Assembly: GCF_008831285.2 (NCBI RefSeq)
Contig: NC_045146.1
Location: 15,867,149 to 15,931,148 of the forward strand
Source of the DNA: Nymphaea colorata
Lineage: Eukaryota > Streptophyta > Magnoliopsida > Nymphaeales > Nymphaeaceae
Direction: 5' to 3'
DNA length: 64,000 bases
How positions within the stretch are numbered: position 1 is the first letter of the stretch; each line of letters opens with the position of its first letter. A program made the position numbers and the translations under genes. This document shows, one piece after another, positions 40,001 to 49,795 of this stretch. The notes under the pieces are model-generated. The model saw nothing but the letters and a program-made list of their open reading frames with translations. It was not told where the DNA came from and searched no databases.

Positions 40001-40865
40001 TGTGCGAAAGTGATTCTCAAGAGCCCCACATTGTCTCATTATGTCAGCTGCCGACGTCAGAAAATGGAGCCTGCCAGAGAATGAGTCAGATGTGCGTGTC
40101 CTATTCTCTCACACTTTATGAAAGTCAAAAATGTTGACGTGGATTCATTATTCATAGAATTTTTTTCATACTGGAGTTTCTCTTTTTTTTTTCTTCTTTT
40201 TCCTGTTTTTGCCCCAATAGGCCAATGAAAGCACTTGGTGCAACTCTTTAGAGACCAGCTACCAGCAAGGAAGTAGAGATTGCAGCGAGGGGCATTTCCT
40301 GACATGACATCTCACCTGTTGGCCAATACTCGCAAGAGGCCGCTACCTATGTGACATGGACATGGCTCGAAGAAGTCGGCCGCGGTCGCGGCCGTGGCGT
40401 CGAACCAGCGTCATGCTTCAACTTTCATGGGCATCATGCTTTACATTACATAAGAGAAAGCTAGCTAAGCGTGCCTCTAGGAGTCCATGAAGAGGTAATT
40501 TGCCAGGGTTCAGCACTGGCCTTCCTCTTTCACTATCAAGAAAGAGGACAGGACATGAAGATTGGCCTATTCCATTGTCCTTGCCAATTTAGAGATATTC
40601 CAAGGAGCCTTTTATGCAGGAAGCCGACACTTTACTGGGGGTCCAATGAGCAGGCGTGTGTACCTTTGGCTGTATCCATTAGTTTTCTGTGGGCTCTGCA
40701 TCAGATCTAGGCATAGATGATGAGGGGCTTGAACACACTTTGCTTAACGCAATGGCCTAACCCAAAATTTAAGTTAATAAGGAAACAAGCATGTAAAAGA
40801 TTCGTAAGAGATTAAGAAGTAAAGACACACACAGTGCATAGTCTTATAAAAGCCTTTTATTTTTT

Positions 40866-40969
40866 AGTTTGAAATTTGACATGAAGAGAGCGACTGCTAT
40901 TAAAGAGAAGATCTCCTTAGCTTTTAGTTAAGTTCGAAATTTGACATGAAGAGAGCGACTGCTATTAAA
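40866..40969. repeat. tandem duplication, 65-bp offset
   Basis: A 39-bp segment AGTT(T/C)GAAATTTGACATGA... ending CTGCTATTAAA occurs at 40,866-40,904 and 40,931-40,969 with a single difference. Confidence 0.9.
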
Positions 40970-41244
40970 AAAGATCTTCTTAACTGTGGTAATTAAATTG
41001 GTTTAAGTGGAAAGAGGGAGGAAGTCAGGTGCTCCAAATAGAGTTTCGGATGAGCGCTTGCGTCCTCCAATTTGAGTTCAAGGCGAGCAAATTGTCCACC
41101 CTGAATTTGGAGACATAATTGAAGCTTTTGGGTTAGGTGGGCATTAGCCCACCCTTACCCGAAGGTGGCTCTCTCTCTCTCGGTAATGATCAGACTTAGC
41201 TATCACTAGAAAGCCTTAGGTCCACATCCTATAACAGTTATGTA

Positions 41245-41620
41245 TAGGGATGTTAAGGGATCGGATTCAGATTGGATATCCAACTGAATTCCTTCAAAAA
41301 AAATTAAGTTGGATATGGAAAAAAAAATATAACATCCTATTAACAAATTGAATTTGATATGGATTATTTAGGAAATGACATCCAATCCAAAATTAAATTT
41401 GGTTTTAAATACATATCTGAAACGATTCAGATTTAGACATGGATTTAGATTCACTTTTAAATAAATGTCCTATATTCTCTAACTTACATTTGGAACGTTG
41501 GTTATCAACCTATCACATTGTGGTTCAGATTTGGTTGTGTATCTAGAAGTCGGATTTCCATTCAGATGTGAAATAACAGTCAGATTTGGATTGAATTTAC
41601 AGATCAGAATTAGATGAAAG
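41245..41620. repeat. dispersed repeat, copy 2
   Basis: Same ordered blocks as 4,815-5,170: GGGATGT, then GGATATCCAA, an A-rich tract, GGAAATGACATCCAATCC, then repeated CAGATTTGG-type words. The orientation is the same. The family is unknown. Confidence 0.5.
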
Positions 41621-42343
41621 ACTTTTCTTCTGTCGTATTTGTTTCTGAATATGTGAACGCCCGATAAATCGAGTACAATAAAAGGTCCATCTGGTAAGAA
41701 ACGCCATCCATTAACATTCCTATTTCCTAGTATATATACTAGACGCATCACATTTTCTACATTTAGAATATGGATCTGAAACGGATTAATATACATGGGA
41801 TTAACAGGAATATAGGACCGAGTCTCCTTCATCATTACACCCGATCCTACTCAGTTTAGTTGAATCCTTTTCTCGGCCTTAGTACTTCAGTTCAAATTTC
41901 CTGCTCTACCTATCGTTGCTTCTATTGTCTTTAGTCTCTATTAGGTGTGTAAGCATCTGTATATAGACGTATAAAGGGTTGTATTTTTGTGTATGTGTGC
42001 ATGCACACATGTGTGTGTGTGAGAGAGAGAGAAAAAGACAAAAGGGGGGGAGAGAGAGAGTACTTAGTCATTGCTTAGTCGGCAGTTTAGTACTGCATGT
42101 TCAAGGAAGCTTCCTCAGATTTTTTTCTTTGTCTTCTTTGGTAGGTGTTTAGGAGCAAATATTTATTAATTCTAGGTGGGTGGTAGGTCGGCTGAAGAAG
42201 GTTTGGCGAGAGGATTCACTAATAAAAATAGAAGTGTATGATGGGAGGTTCCCTCTTGAGCATAAAGTGGTGATCCTTGCAAAGGAAACCTTATAATGCC
42301 GACATTTACCAAACTAATCTTGCTGATTGTAATAAACAGCACA

Positions 42344-42603
42344 CTCAAGGGGCATTTGAAAACCTTGGATTTGATATCTTTAAGATTTGAAAACTGTAGA
42401 TTTCATACCAGACCCTCCCTCTCTCAATTTTAAATCTGACATTTTCTCAATGCAAAAAAGTGAAATAAGGATCTAAGTCTGATATATGATCCTTAGTTTA
42501 ATGAACAATCAATTTTACTGTGGAGTAATGGTTGTCATCAAAAGCATACCACATTATCAGATCCATGGATTTCAAATCCAGAATAATCAAAGCCCCCTCG
42601 AGG
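42344..42603. mobile_element. MITE-like element with imperfect terminal inverted repeats
   Basis: The left end reads CTCAAGGGGCATTTGAAAAC...TGGATTTGATATC. The reverse complement of the right end reads CTCGAGGGGGCTTTGATTAT...TGGATTTGAAATC. The two ends therefore match imperfectly over about 35 bp, with about 190 bp of AT-rich filler between. No coding sequence is present, and I cannot define a clean target-site duplication, so the superfamily is open. Confidence 0.45.
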
Positions 42604-42762
42604 CATGAAGATGTTACCAATTTTACAAGAATTGCACTTCATTAAGTTTATGTCGGGTTCTTAAAAGTATTACTAATAACCAGTTCACCATGCTAGCTTG
42701 TTGATCCTAAGGTGAAGTGTCCAACACTCAAGTTTATGTCACTACATTTATATGGAGCTACC

Positions 42763-42767
<5 letters not shown>

Positions 42768-42810
<43 letters not shown>

Positions 42811-42835
42811 AAAGAGAGAGAGAGAGAGAGAGAGA
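42768..42835. repeat. compound (TA)n-(GA)n microsatellite
   Basis: About 20 TA units (42,768-42,807), a short A-rich joint, then about 11 GA units (42,813-42,835). Confidence 0.95.
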
Positions 42836-45800
42836 ATGATGATTTTGGTTTTTCTCTTAACTATCAACCATGTTGGATCGAACGGTGCAGATTAGATGAC
42901 TGAATTCAATAGCTCGCAGTGCCTGCGGTCTTTGTAGCAATAAGGCTACGCAGGAGTTGTTCCACATGCCCTATGCAGATTCCTCTTTTTTCGCTACACG
43001 AGCAACCGCTCGCACAGGGTTCCAATTCATGTTCAGTAAGAAGCTGCCTGCCACGGACGGGTTCCAATTGCTTTAAACACGCAGAGATCGGTTTTGTTTA
43101 AAGAATGGCAGTTTCTTTGAGGGCTGGCCCTCAATTTTTTTTATAGATTTTTACTGTAGTAAGGCTTCTTAGCCTCCATTTTGTCTTGTACATCTTTTTT
43201 TTGTGAATAAAAGGATGGGGGTCCTTCCCCCTGCAGTTGTTTTCTTGAAGGTCTGGTACTTGGCAATGAAAGCAAAGCAAGGAGCTGTTACACTAAAAAG
43301 CGAATGCAAAGGATCTTCTTAATTAACTTGGAAATAACAAAGTACATGCATAGTAAGAACAACCTGGCCCTAGAGGGTGAGAGAATAAAAGAGTTAAATG
43401 AGACTAATTATCGCATCTCCTGATAAATTATTTAAAATATTATTTCATTTTAAAATATATTTTTATTATAACGATTTATATTTATATATTATATTTTTTA
43501 TGTATATATATATATAAGTATAATCAAGCTGGTTTTGGCTGGGCTTGGGCCTGGATTGCTAGGCATCCGGTCATGGGGCTTTGGCCTAGCCTGAGCCTGG
43601 CTTCTTGTCGGGCTGAAGCATAAGATCCACCAATTTGTACAGAGACTGATTGTGGCTTACGAAGATAAAAAAAAAAAAACTAGAAAAGAAAAACTAAGAG
43701 TAGTCACAATGTGTCACATTCAGGTCCAATTTCTTCTTGGCCTAACAAACTTCAAACATGATATGCCAAGACTTTTTTGCTTTCACTAATCTAACTCTCT
43801 TCTTTTCTTTAACTAATTTTTAAAAATACAAAGTTGTCATGATGTGCTATATATATATATACCCATGAGTTCCGGTGGGGAAAGTTTTGCTGTGATTTGA
43901 TTGCATGAATTACCATTTTGCCATTTGAAAGGTTCTTCTAAAGCACTTTACATCAGTCAAACAAAAAGGAAAATGCTTCACATGCATCTTATTCATTTTA
44001 CATTGCATGAAGCCCAAGTTAGGACATTTTTAAGGAGGTTGGCGCAAAGGACATGACAAGAACTGGTTGATAGCTACTTTTCTTTTCGAGCTTGCATTAT
44101 TTCAACTCTCTGTGTTACAAAAAGAAGTCATTGATATATAAGTTGAAGCATAATAAAGATGTCATTCAATGACATTAAAAGCATGCCATAAGAAAATTAG
44201 GCAAAAACAAGGGTTTGACTTTTAACCAAACGATAAGTTGAAGTACTCCTCATGGTCACACAAAAAACTTGAGTTAGGGTAGTAGTTAAATATTAAAATT
44301 TGTGTTTACCGGTGAGTGGTTTCGTGGCACTTTCGCTTTGTCTCTAGTCAAACTACTGAACCAAAATTGTCTCTCCTCCATTATTTTATGATCTCCTAAC
44401 ACCAACTTGTGCTTGTTAATTTCACTAGTCAACTTTACCAAGATTACTTACACCAATAGCCACTTTTGTCCCCATGTGCTTAAATTAACCTAAAATTTCA
44501 TAAACCGAATCTTTGACACCTAAAAGTCAAAAAGTTGAAAGAAAAGCCACCACGTGTAGAGCTGATAAATAACCGAAAGGAAGTGAACTTTGAGTATAAA
44601 TGTATGATCATAATAAACCCGAATTAATATGCTAAGCATGAGTTAGTTAATTCGGAAAAATTGCATTTCTTCAAACCTAACGATGGAAAATGAGCTATAT
44701 ATGTTCTTTTGAATCGAGCTCGGGCTACCCCTAGCTAACTTTCAAAAGCTTGAAAAATAGAGACAGCAGAATTTGATCAACATTTTAGTTAAGAAATTTC
44801 CCAAGTACTCAAGCAATTGAAACACATGATTCACTAACTCCTTTGTACAGATGAAATAAAATTGTGTCAACTATCAACTTAACTTTTGATCAATTGCTTG
44901 AATGTTTATGATTTTGACAACTTTTGGTATAGTTTTTTGTAGACCTAACCATGTTGGTCATCTCTTTTGAGTTTTGGAAGGCTAAATTGTTAAATGTCAA
45001 TTGTACTTGGACCAGCCTCCGGTTTCTAATTGGTAAAATTCATAGGAATATTTGGTTGCCATAGATTTACGACCTACGGTCATATGAGATCTTAGATTGT
45101 AAGAATTCATATCTTTGATTTTGACATCTTCTGTTTGAAAGGTGCATCCTACATCATTAATTCGTAATTTTTGCATTTTGAAATTCATATACGGACCCTT
45201 CTCTCATTGAGTACTTGACACTTAAGATCTTAAATTTATGACTCAAATTTATAGTTTGCCAAAACTATGAACTGAAAATCAGCCCTACATAAAACCAAAA
45301 TCTTAGATTTAAGATTCAAGGTAATTAAATACGCCCATAGAGTCTTCTCTACCTATTAAAAGACAAACTAGATTTTAACTTCATAGCAAAGAAGTTTTGA
45401 ACTCCTGGCATCTGGGTTTACCTAGAACTCAGGGCATCCTAATGAGCTTATGAGATTCAAAAACCGTCCCACCAAATTCATTAATGGGCGTCAGTGTTTC
45501 CTTTTCTTTTTTTTTTTTCCTGAGCGGTGACGTCGATCTTTTAATTTGTTCGAGAGCAGAGACACCATAGATTAGGCCGCCTTGAGTTTGTCAAGCTGAT
45601 TCCTAAATTTTGGTTTGTTAATGCGACAGTGGAGCAGTAGTGGAGCTACATATAGGTTTGTGTGGACAGTTGCCTACACCAACTCCAAAATTTTTCTTTA
45701 TTTTTTCATAAATGTCTTACAGTTATTTACTGTTTACATATAATAATAGCTGTTTGACACTCATAATATATTATTATTAGACTAATGTTTCTGCTCCAAA

Positions 45801-47549
45801 TTTTAAGGTAAGATTCGTAGAACCCTATGTTATAAGATTTTATAGATCTACCCCAATTTGTAGGCAGTTTTATTGCACAGTAACAATTTATTATTAGTAT
45901 CAAGCGATCTCTTAAGAATATAACTAAAAGATTGAAGCATATCCACAAAACATCTTTAAAAAATATGGAAGTTTTAAGAATTTGTCTTTCAGATTCATAA
46001 AACATTTATGAATAGTTCTATCAAATAGACCCTTAATTACCAGTGCCTCTATCGTTCAAACAATAAAAAATCGAATACCACATTCAGGCCGGCGTGGAAA
46101 CAGCGCCGTCCGGTCAACTTTTGCAGCTAAAAGTTGGGTTCTATTGCGACGGAACGCGTTCCTCGACGCCCGTGCAAGACTGGAGGGTGGCTGAGTCGCC
46201 CATGACCATCAACTGAAGAAGCATTTGATGCTGCCAAGTGCCAACCTTCTTCAGTTTTTTAACTTCCTCTCCCTTGCTCTATTTTTCTCATGGAGAAGAA
46301 AAGATGACTACGTGCCAAAACCTGGCTTAAGCAAGTTTTGGACAACAACGTGAGATTGTCTTACTCAAACTTTCAACACGCTTAGATTTCCTTGCCACCA
46401 CTCTTAATGGGGGCGGTGCTTCATGTCAGCGTTGTCTTTAATTTACAAACAATCTTGTGACAATTTCCATCACAAGTTTCAACACGCTTGAAATTCATCC
46501 TACCACGAATTAAAGTTCGGTTGATGGCGTCATGCTGGAAGCTGAAAGGAAGGAAGGAAAAAAGAAAAGGTGGGGAAGCCCCACTTTCGTGGGTTTGTCA
46601 AGTCAAGGCTTCAGTTTAAAAAAAATAGTCAGGTTGAAAATTTTACGTATTTGTTTTGGTAAAAGTGATTTCTCAGGAGAAATTACTGAGTTCGGATTCT
46701 ATTCTAGAGGCCAAGTTTGATGACACATTGAAAAAATTATTTTTTCGAAAAATCTGATCTTATAGAAGTGATTGTTTTGCATCTTTTGAAAAATATCGTT
46801 TTTATGCTTGGGCCGGCAGGCAAAAAATAATTTTGGGTGAATAGCCAGATGTGGTGGTGTTTTCAAACACCTTTTTAGGCATGCATCCATACACGGCCTT
46901 AGGATTTATCCTCCAGGTCTTGACTTTGTTCAGTAAAAGTCGGAAAACTAAGTGCAGTTTTTAAAGTTATTATGAAAAGCTGGGGACCTAATAGGCAACA
47001 GAGGAGGGAAGATGAAACTAAAGAGAAGGGGAGAAACTAATTCAAATGCAGCTTGTAGTAGATCATACGCTAACGTAAACGTAGAAAGGTTTTTTGGGTA
47101 TCAGATCTGGTAATTAAATGGGATCTGATTCGGTCAAAATCTAAAGTTATGGGATTAGTATTTAGTCCAAACCAGATTTGGATCCTTGAAACTTCGAAGT
47201 CCTGAAGCTCACGTATACTCGGAAATGAGATTTTAGTTCGGTTACAAAATAAGACTTGACGTTGAATTCTCGCAGTTGATCGTTAACTATCGGTAACGAA
47301 CACGAATCGATGCGCAGATGGCATCGGAGAGCCAACCAAGCACAGATCTCGATCATATCACACTACCCACTTGAATCTGAGCATTTGCTTGCTGTTCCAC
47401 CAAAGGGGAGCGCCAAATGGAGTCAGATCTGATGAAATGTTCAACGGTGACGGACAGAGAAAAGAGAGAAACAGGAAGAGGAGAAGTCATCGTCGTCGTC
47501 TCCCAAAAGGAAGAAAGAAAAGGCCGGACGAGACAGAGGGAGAAAAGTA

Positions 47550-48117
47550 AGCAAGGGGAAAGAAGGGGGCCCGCCGCCGCGTTTACGTCAGCCGCCGCAT
47601 CATCGCCACGCCGGGCTCGGCTGCGATCGAGCGGAAGGAGGAGGAGGGCGGGGGGCCGGTGGCGGTGGATCCCGTGGGTCCCGCTCCGACGTGGAACCTA
47701 GGTGGACGGAAGGGGAATATCCCCGCCACACTCGACGGGAAGTGGGGCCCGCACAGCCCGCTTCAAGGCGTGCGGAACACGTCCGGTGGGGGCGGGGGCC
47801 AGCGGCGCTTTTCCGGGGGCCACCGGGGATCTCTGACGTGGCGCTGCGGGGAGGCGGAGAGGTGGCGGTTATAGGAAGGTAACGGCTCTCGGTGTCTTCC
47901 GTTACCTGCGGTCAGGCCTCTGGTCTCCCTCTCTTTCTCTCGTTGCCAAAGATAAACAATTCCATTTGGAAGTGGTGTCAATAAGAGAGGGGGGAGAGAG
48001 AGTCGTGCATCTCGTGGCGTGGCGCTGTGTTGGAAGAGTGGTGGTGGTCGGGTGGGGTTTTCTTAGCGGGGGGGTTTTATGGTCCCTATAAATACCTGAA
48101 CGTCTCTCGTCCCACCT
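47550..48117 (+). promoter_or_regulatory. GC-rich promoter of the TPP gene
   Basis: Base composition jumps from AT-rich to strongly GC-rich at about 47,560. A TATA box, CTATAAATAC (core 48,087-48,094), lies about 60 bp upstream of the uORF start, which places transcription start near 48,115-48,125 by the usual 25-35 bp spacing. Upstream lie TGACGTGGCG (about 47,833; ACGTGGC is the core of abscisic-acid-response/G-box bZIP sites), CGACGTGGAA (about 47,688) and TTTACGTCAG (about 47,580). These suggest bZIP input, but binding is inference from the motifs only. Confidence 0.65.
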
Positions 48118-48149
48118 TCCCATCTCCGTTCTTCTTTCCTTGTCTGTTT

Positions 48150-49673
48150 ATGTCTTACGTTCTTGAAACTCCCTCGGAGTGCAGAGAGAGGCATCTGGCA
48201 AAGACAGGTAAAAGGAACAAGAAAAAGTCTCTCTCTCTCTCTCTCCCTCCTCTCTCTCTCTCTCTCGATGGAGGGATGCCTTGTGGCATTGTGGTTGATA
48301 TAGGATTGGTTAGATATTGGAGGAAAGGCACTCTGTGCCTCTGCTGCGTTCTTGGTTGCGTTTCTTGCATTTTGGTTTTTGTTGATGTTGGTTGCGTTTT
48401 TGGGATTTCTTGGTGGCAGTGGTGCGTTGGGTTCTCTTGTTTCTGGTCGAGGCAGACTGTGCTAGTCGAGGAAGGAGGTTCTTCAGATTTGTCCTTGTTT
48501 CTTCTCGTTTTTTTGAGGAAAAAATTTAAAAAAATCTCTCTTTTCCCTTTTGTTAATTTTGTTGGCATTCTTAGTGTCTTTGGGATGCACATGCCTTCTG
48601 CAGCAGTTTTTACGTACCCTTTTGAGGCCTCTTTGGATTCTCTTGACTGGTTTTCATTTCTGTTCCTTTTCCTTTTTCCATTTTCTGATATTGAGGTTGA
48701 AGATTTTCCTTTTCGGGCTTCTGATTTGTGCAACTGTTCGGTTGTTTGTTCCGGAACACCGACAAATTCATGACGTTGATGGTTTTGTTTGAGCTTCGAT
48801 CAAAGCAATGCTTAATTGAGAAACTGCACGTGACGGGACCAAGTTGCTCAAGAAAGATCCAAGGCTCATAAGCCATTGATGAAAAACCTCTCTTGGCTCG
48901 CTCTGTTCCATGTCCTCAGGCTGAATGTTGGACAGGAGTGTTACTAAATTCTCGTTTTGAAGTGTGACAAGTTAATGGTCATCCCATTGCTCTTCTGTTC
49001 TCAATTTGCTGTTTTCTGGATAGTTGAGCTCTTCATCTTGCAAATAGAATTGCAGCTTCTTTCTTTTCCCTTACACGAAAGAAGAAAAACAAAAAATGAT
49101 TAAAAGGTGGTACTGCAGATGTCTGATTTTTTTTTTTTCTTCATTCGCAAGATCTGATTCATCTGTTCAGGGTCGTATGCATTCCTATCCTACGCTCCTA
49201 CTATCCTGCCGTTGAATTCTTCCTTGTCTGTTATCCCACTTCGCAAGCATGAAGTCCGTTTCATTTTGCATTTGTTTCCGTTTCATATGCATCCCCCAAT
49301 TTGCAATCGTGTACATGGCGTTTGATTGCTCTCTCTGGTAGAAGTATGGCCTCTTCTTTGATGATGTTCTGCTTTTTTCACGTGGTACTGCTAGAAAGTT
49401 CAAAAACTCTGTTACAACATGGTTCACGAACTGCCTTCTTTGTCTGCTTGCAATAATTGCAAGGACAGAATTTCCATGGCACTTGAAAGAGTGAGCTTCA
49501 CAATTTCCATATCTAGCATCCTTTCTGAAATTTCAGTTGACCAGAAATCATAGTGCAGAAAAACTGTCTATCATACCAATGTGCTTATTGGTTTTAGTAC
49601 TGATTTTTATGCACCTGCAAATGCAGAGTCTGAGAGATTGCTGATTGAGGCGAAGAAGCCGAGAGAAGTTTGA
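48150..49673 (+). CDS. 34-codon upstream ORF in the TPP leader, split by the leader intron
   Basis: ATG at 48,150 and 19 codons plus one base to 48,207; after splicing to 49,627 the frame continues for 14 further codons to TGA at 49,671-49,673. The peptide starts MSYVLETPSE and ends SERLLIEAKKPREV. It lies 122 nt upstream of the TPP start, with no other AUG between. Established knowledge: Arabidopsis TPP genes At4g12430 and At4g22590 are listed as carrying conserved-peptide uORFs (CPuORF26 and 27), which are expected to repress translation of the main frame. The sequence shown here fits that arrangement, but I cannot compare peptides without a search. The exact junction and a single uAUG make a real uORF likely; a repressive effect is inference. 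Confidence 0.65.
48228..48266. repeat. CT-rich tract in the TPP leader intron
   Basis: About 38 bp of nearly pure CT repeats, 20 bp inside the leader intron. Confidence 0.9.
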
Positions 49674-49795
49674 TACACTGACGCTGTGCTGAAGACCATA
49701 AAGCTGTAGAATATTTGCTGCGGAGGAGCAAAGTCCATTTTATTGTTGCTGTGACTGCAGTACTGTTGATCAAAACTAGATTCCAGTTTGTAGCA

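Larger units (their letters stand above)
32717..47400. other. intergenic DNA without a recognisable gene
   Basis: No conserved domain or convincing exon series is found on either strand over 14.7 kb. Contents are microsatellites (33,189; 36,471; 36,983; 42,768), local duplications near 35,221 and 40,866, a second copy of a dispersed repeat at 41,245-41,620, a MITE-like element near 42,344-42,603, and scattered CCGAGCC/GGGCTTGG-rich debris around 36,380-36,600 and 43,520-43,640. ORFs up to 126 codons (for example 33,605-33,985) look random. Confidence 0.6.
48118..49795 (+). other. TPP 5' leader: non-coding exon, 1.4-kb leader intron, second leader segment
   Basis: Proposed exon 1 runs from about 48,118 to 48,207 and ends AAAGACAG|GTAAAAGG. 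The intron is 48,208-49,626 and ends TGCAAATGCAG. The leader resumes at 49,627 and runs to the main start at 49,796. The intron opens with a long CT tract (48,228-48,266). A frame open for 248 codons here (48,027-48,773) only crosses promoter, exon and pyrimidine-rich intron and is not a gene. In the spliced leader I find one AUG before the main AUG. An alternative acceptor just before the main ATG (GATTCCAG at about 49,788) is possible and would remove the second half of the uORF. Confidence 0.6.

Noticed and set aside
48155-48733. 192-codon ORF on the - strand opposite the TPP leader
   Set aside because: Shadow of the pyrimidine-rich leader on the other strand; Lys/Glu/Arg/Ser-rich and without any domain.
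48027-48773. 248-codon ORF on the + strand
   Set aside because: It runs through the promoter, first exon and CT-rich leader intron of TPP, has low-complexity Phe/Leu/Ser/Cys composition, and contradicts the supported gene model.
49715-49795. N-terminal extension of TPP with a hydrophobic stretch
   Set aside because: The extended frame begins with TTG, not ATG, and lies in the leader between the uORF and the first in-frame ATG.
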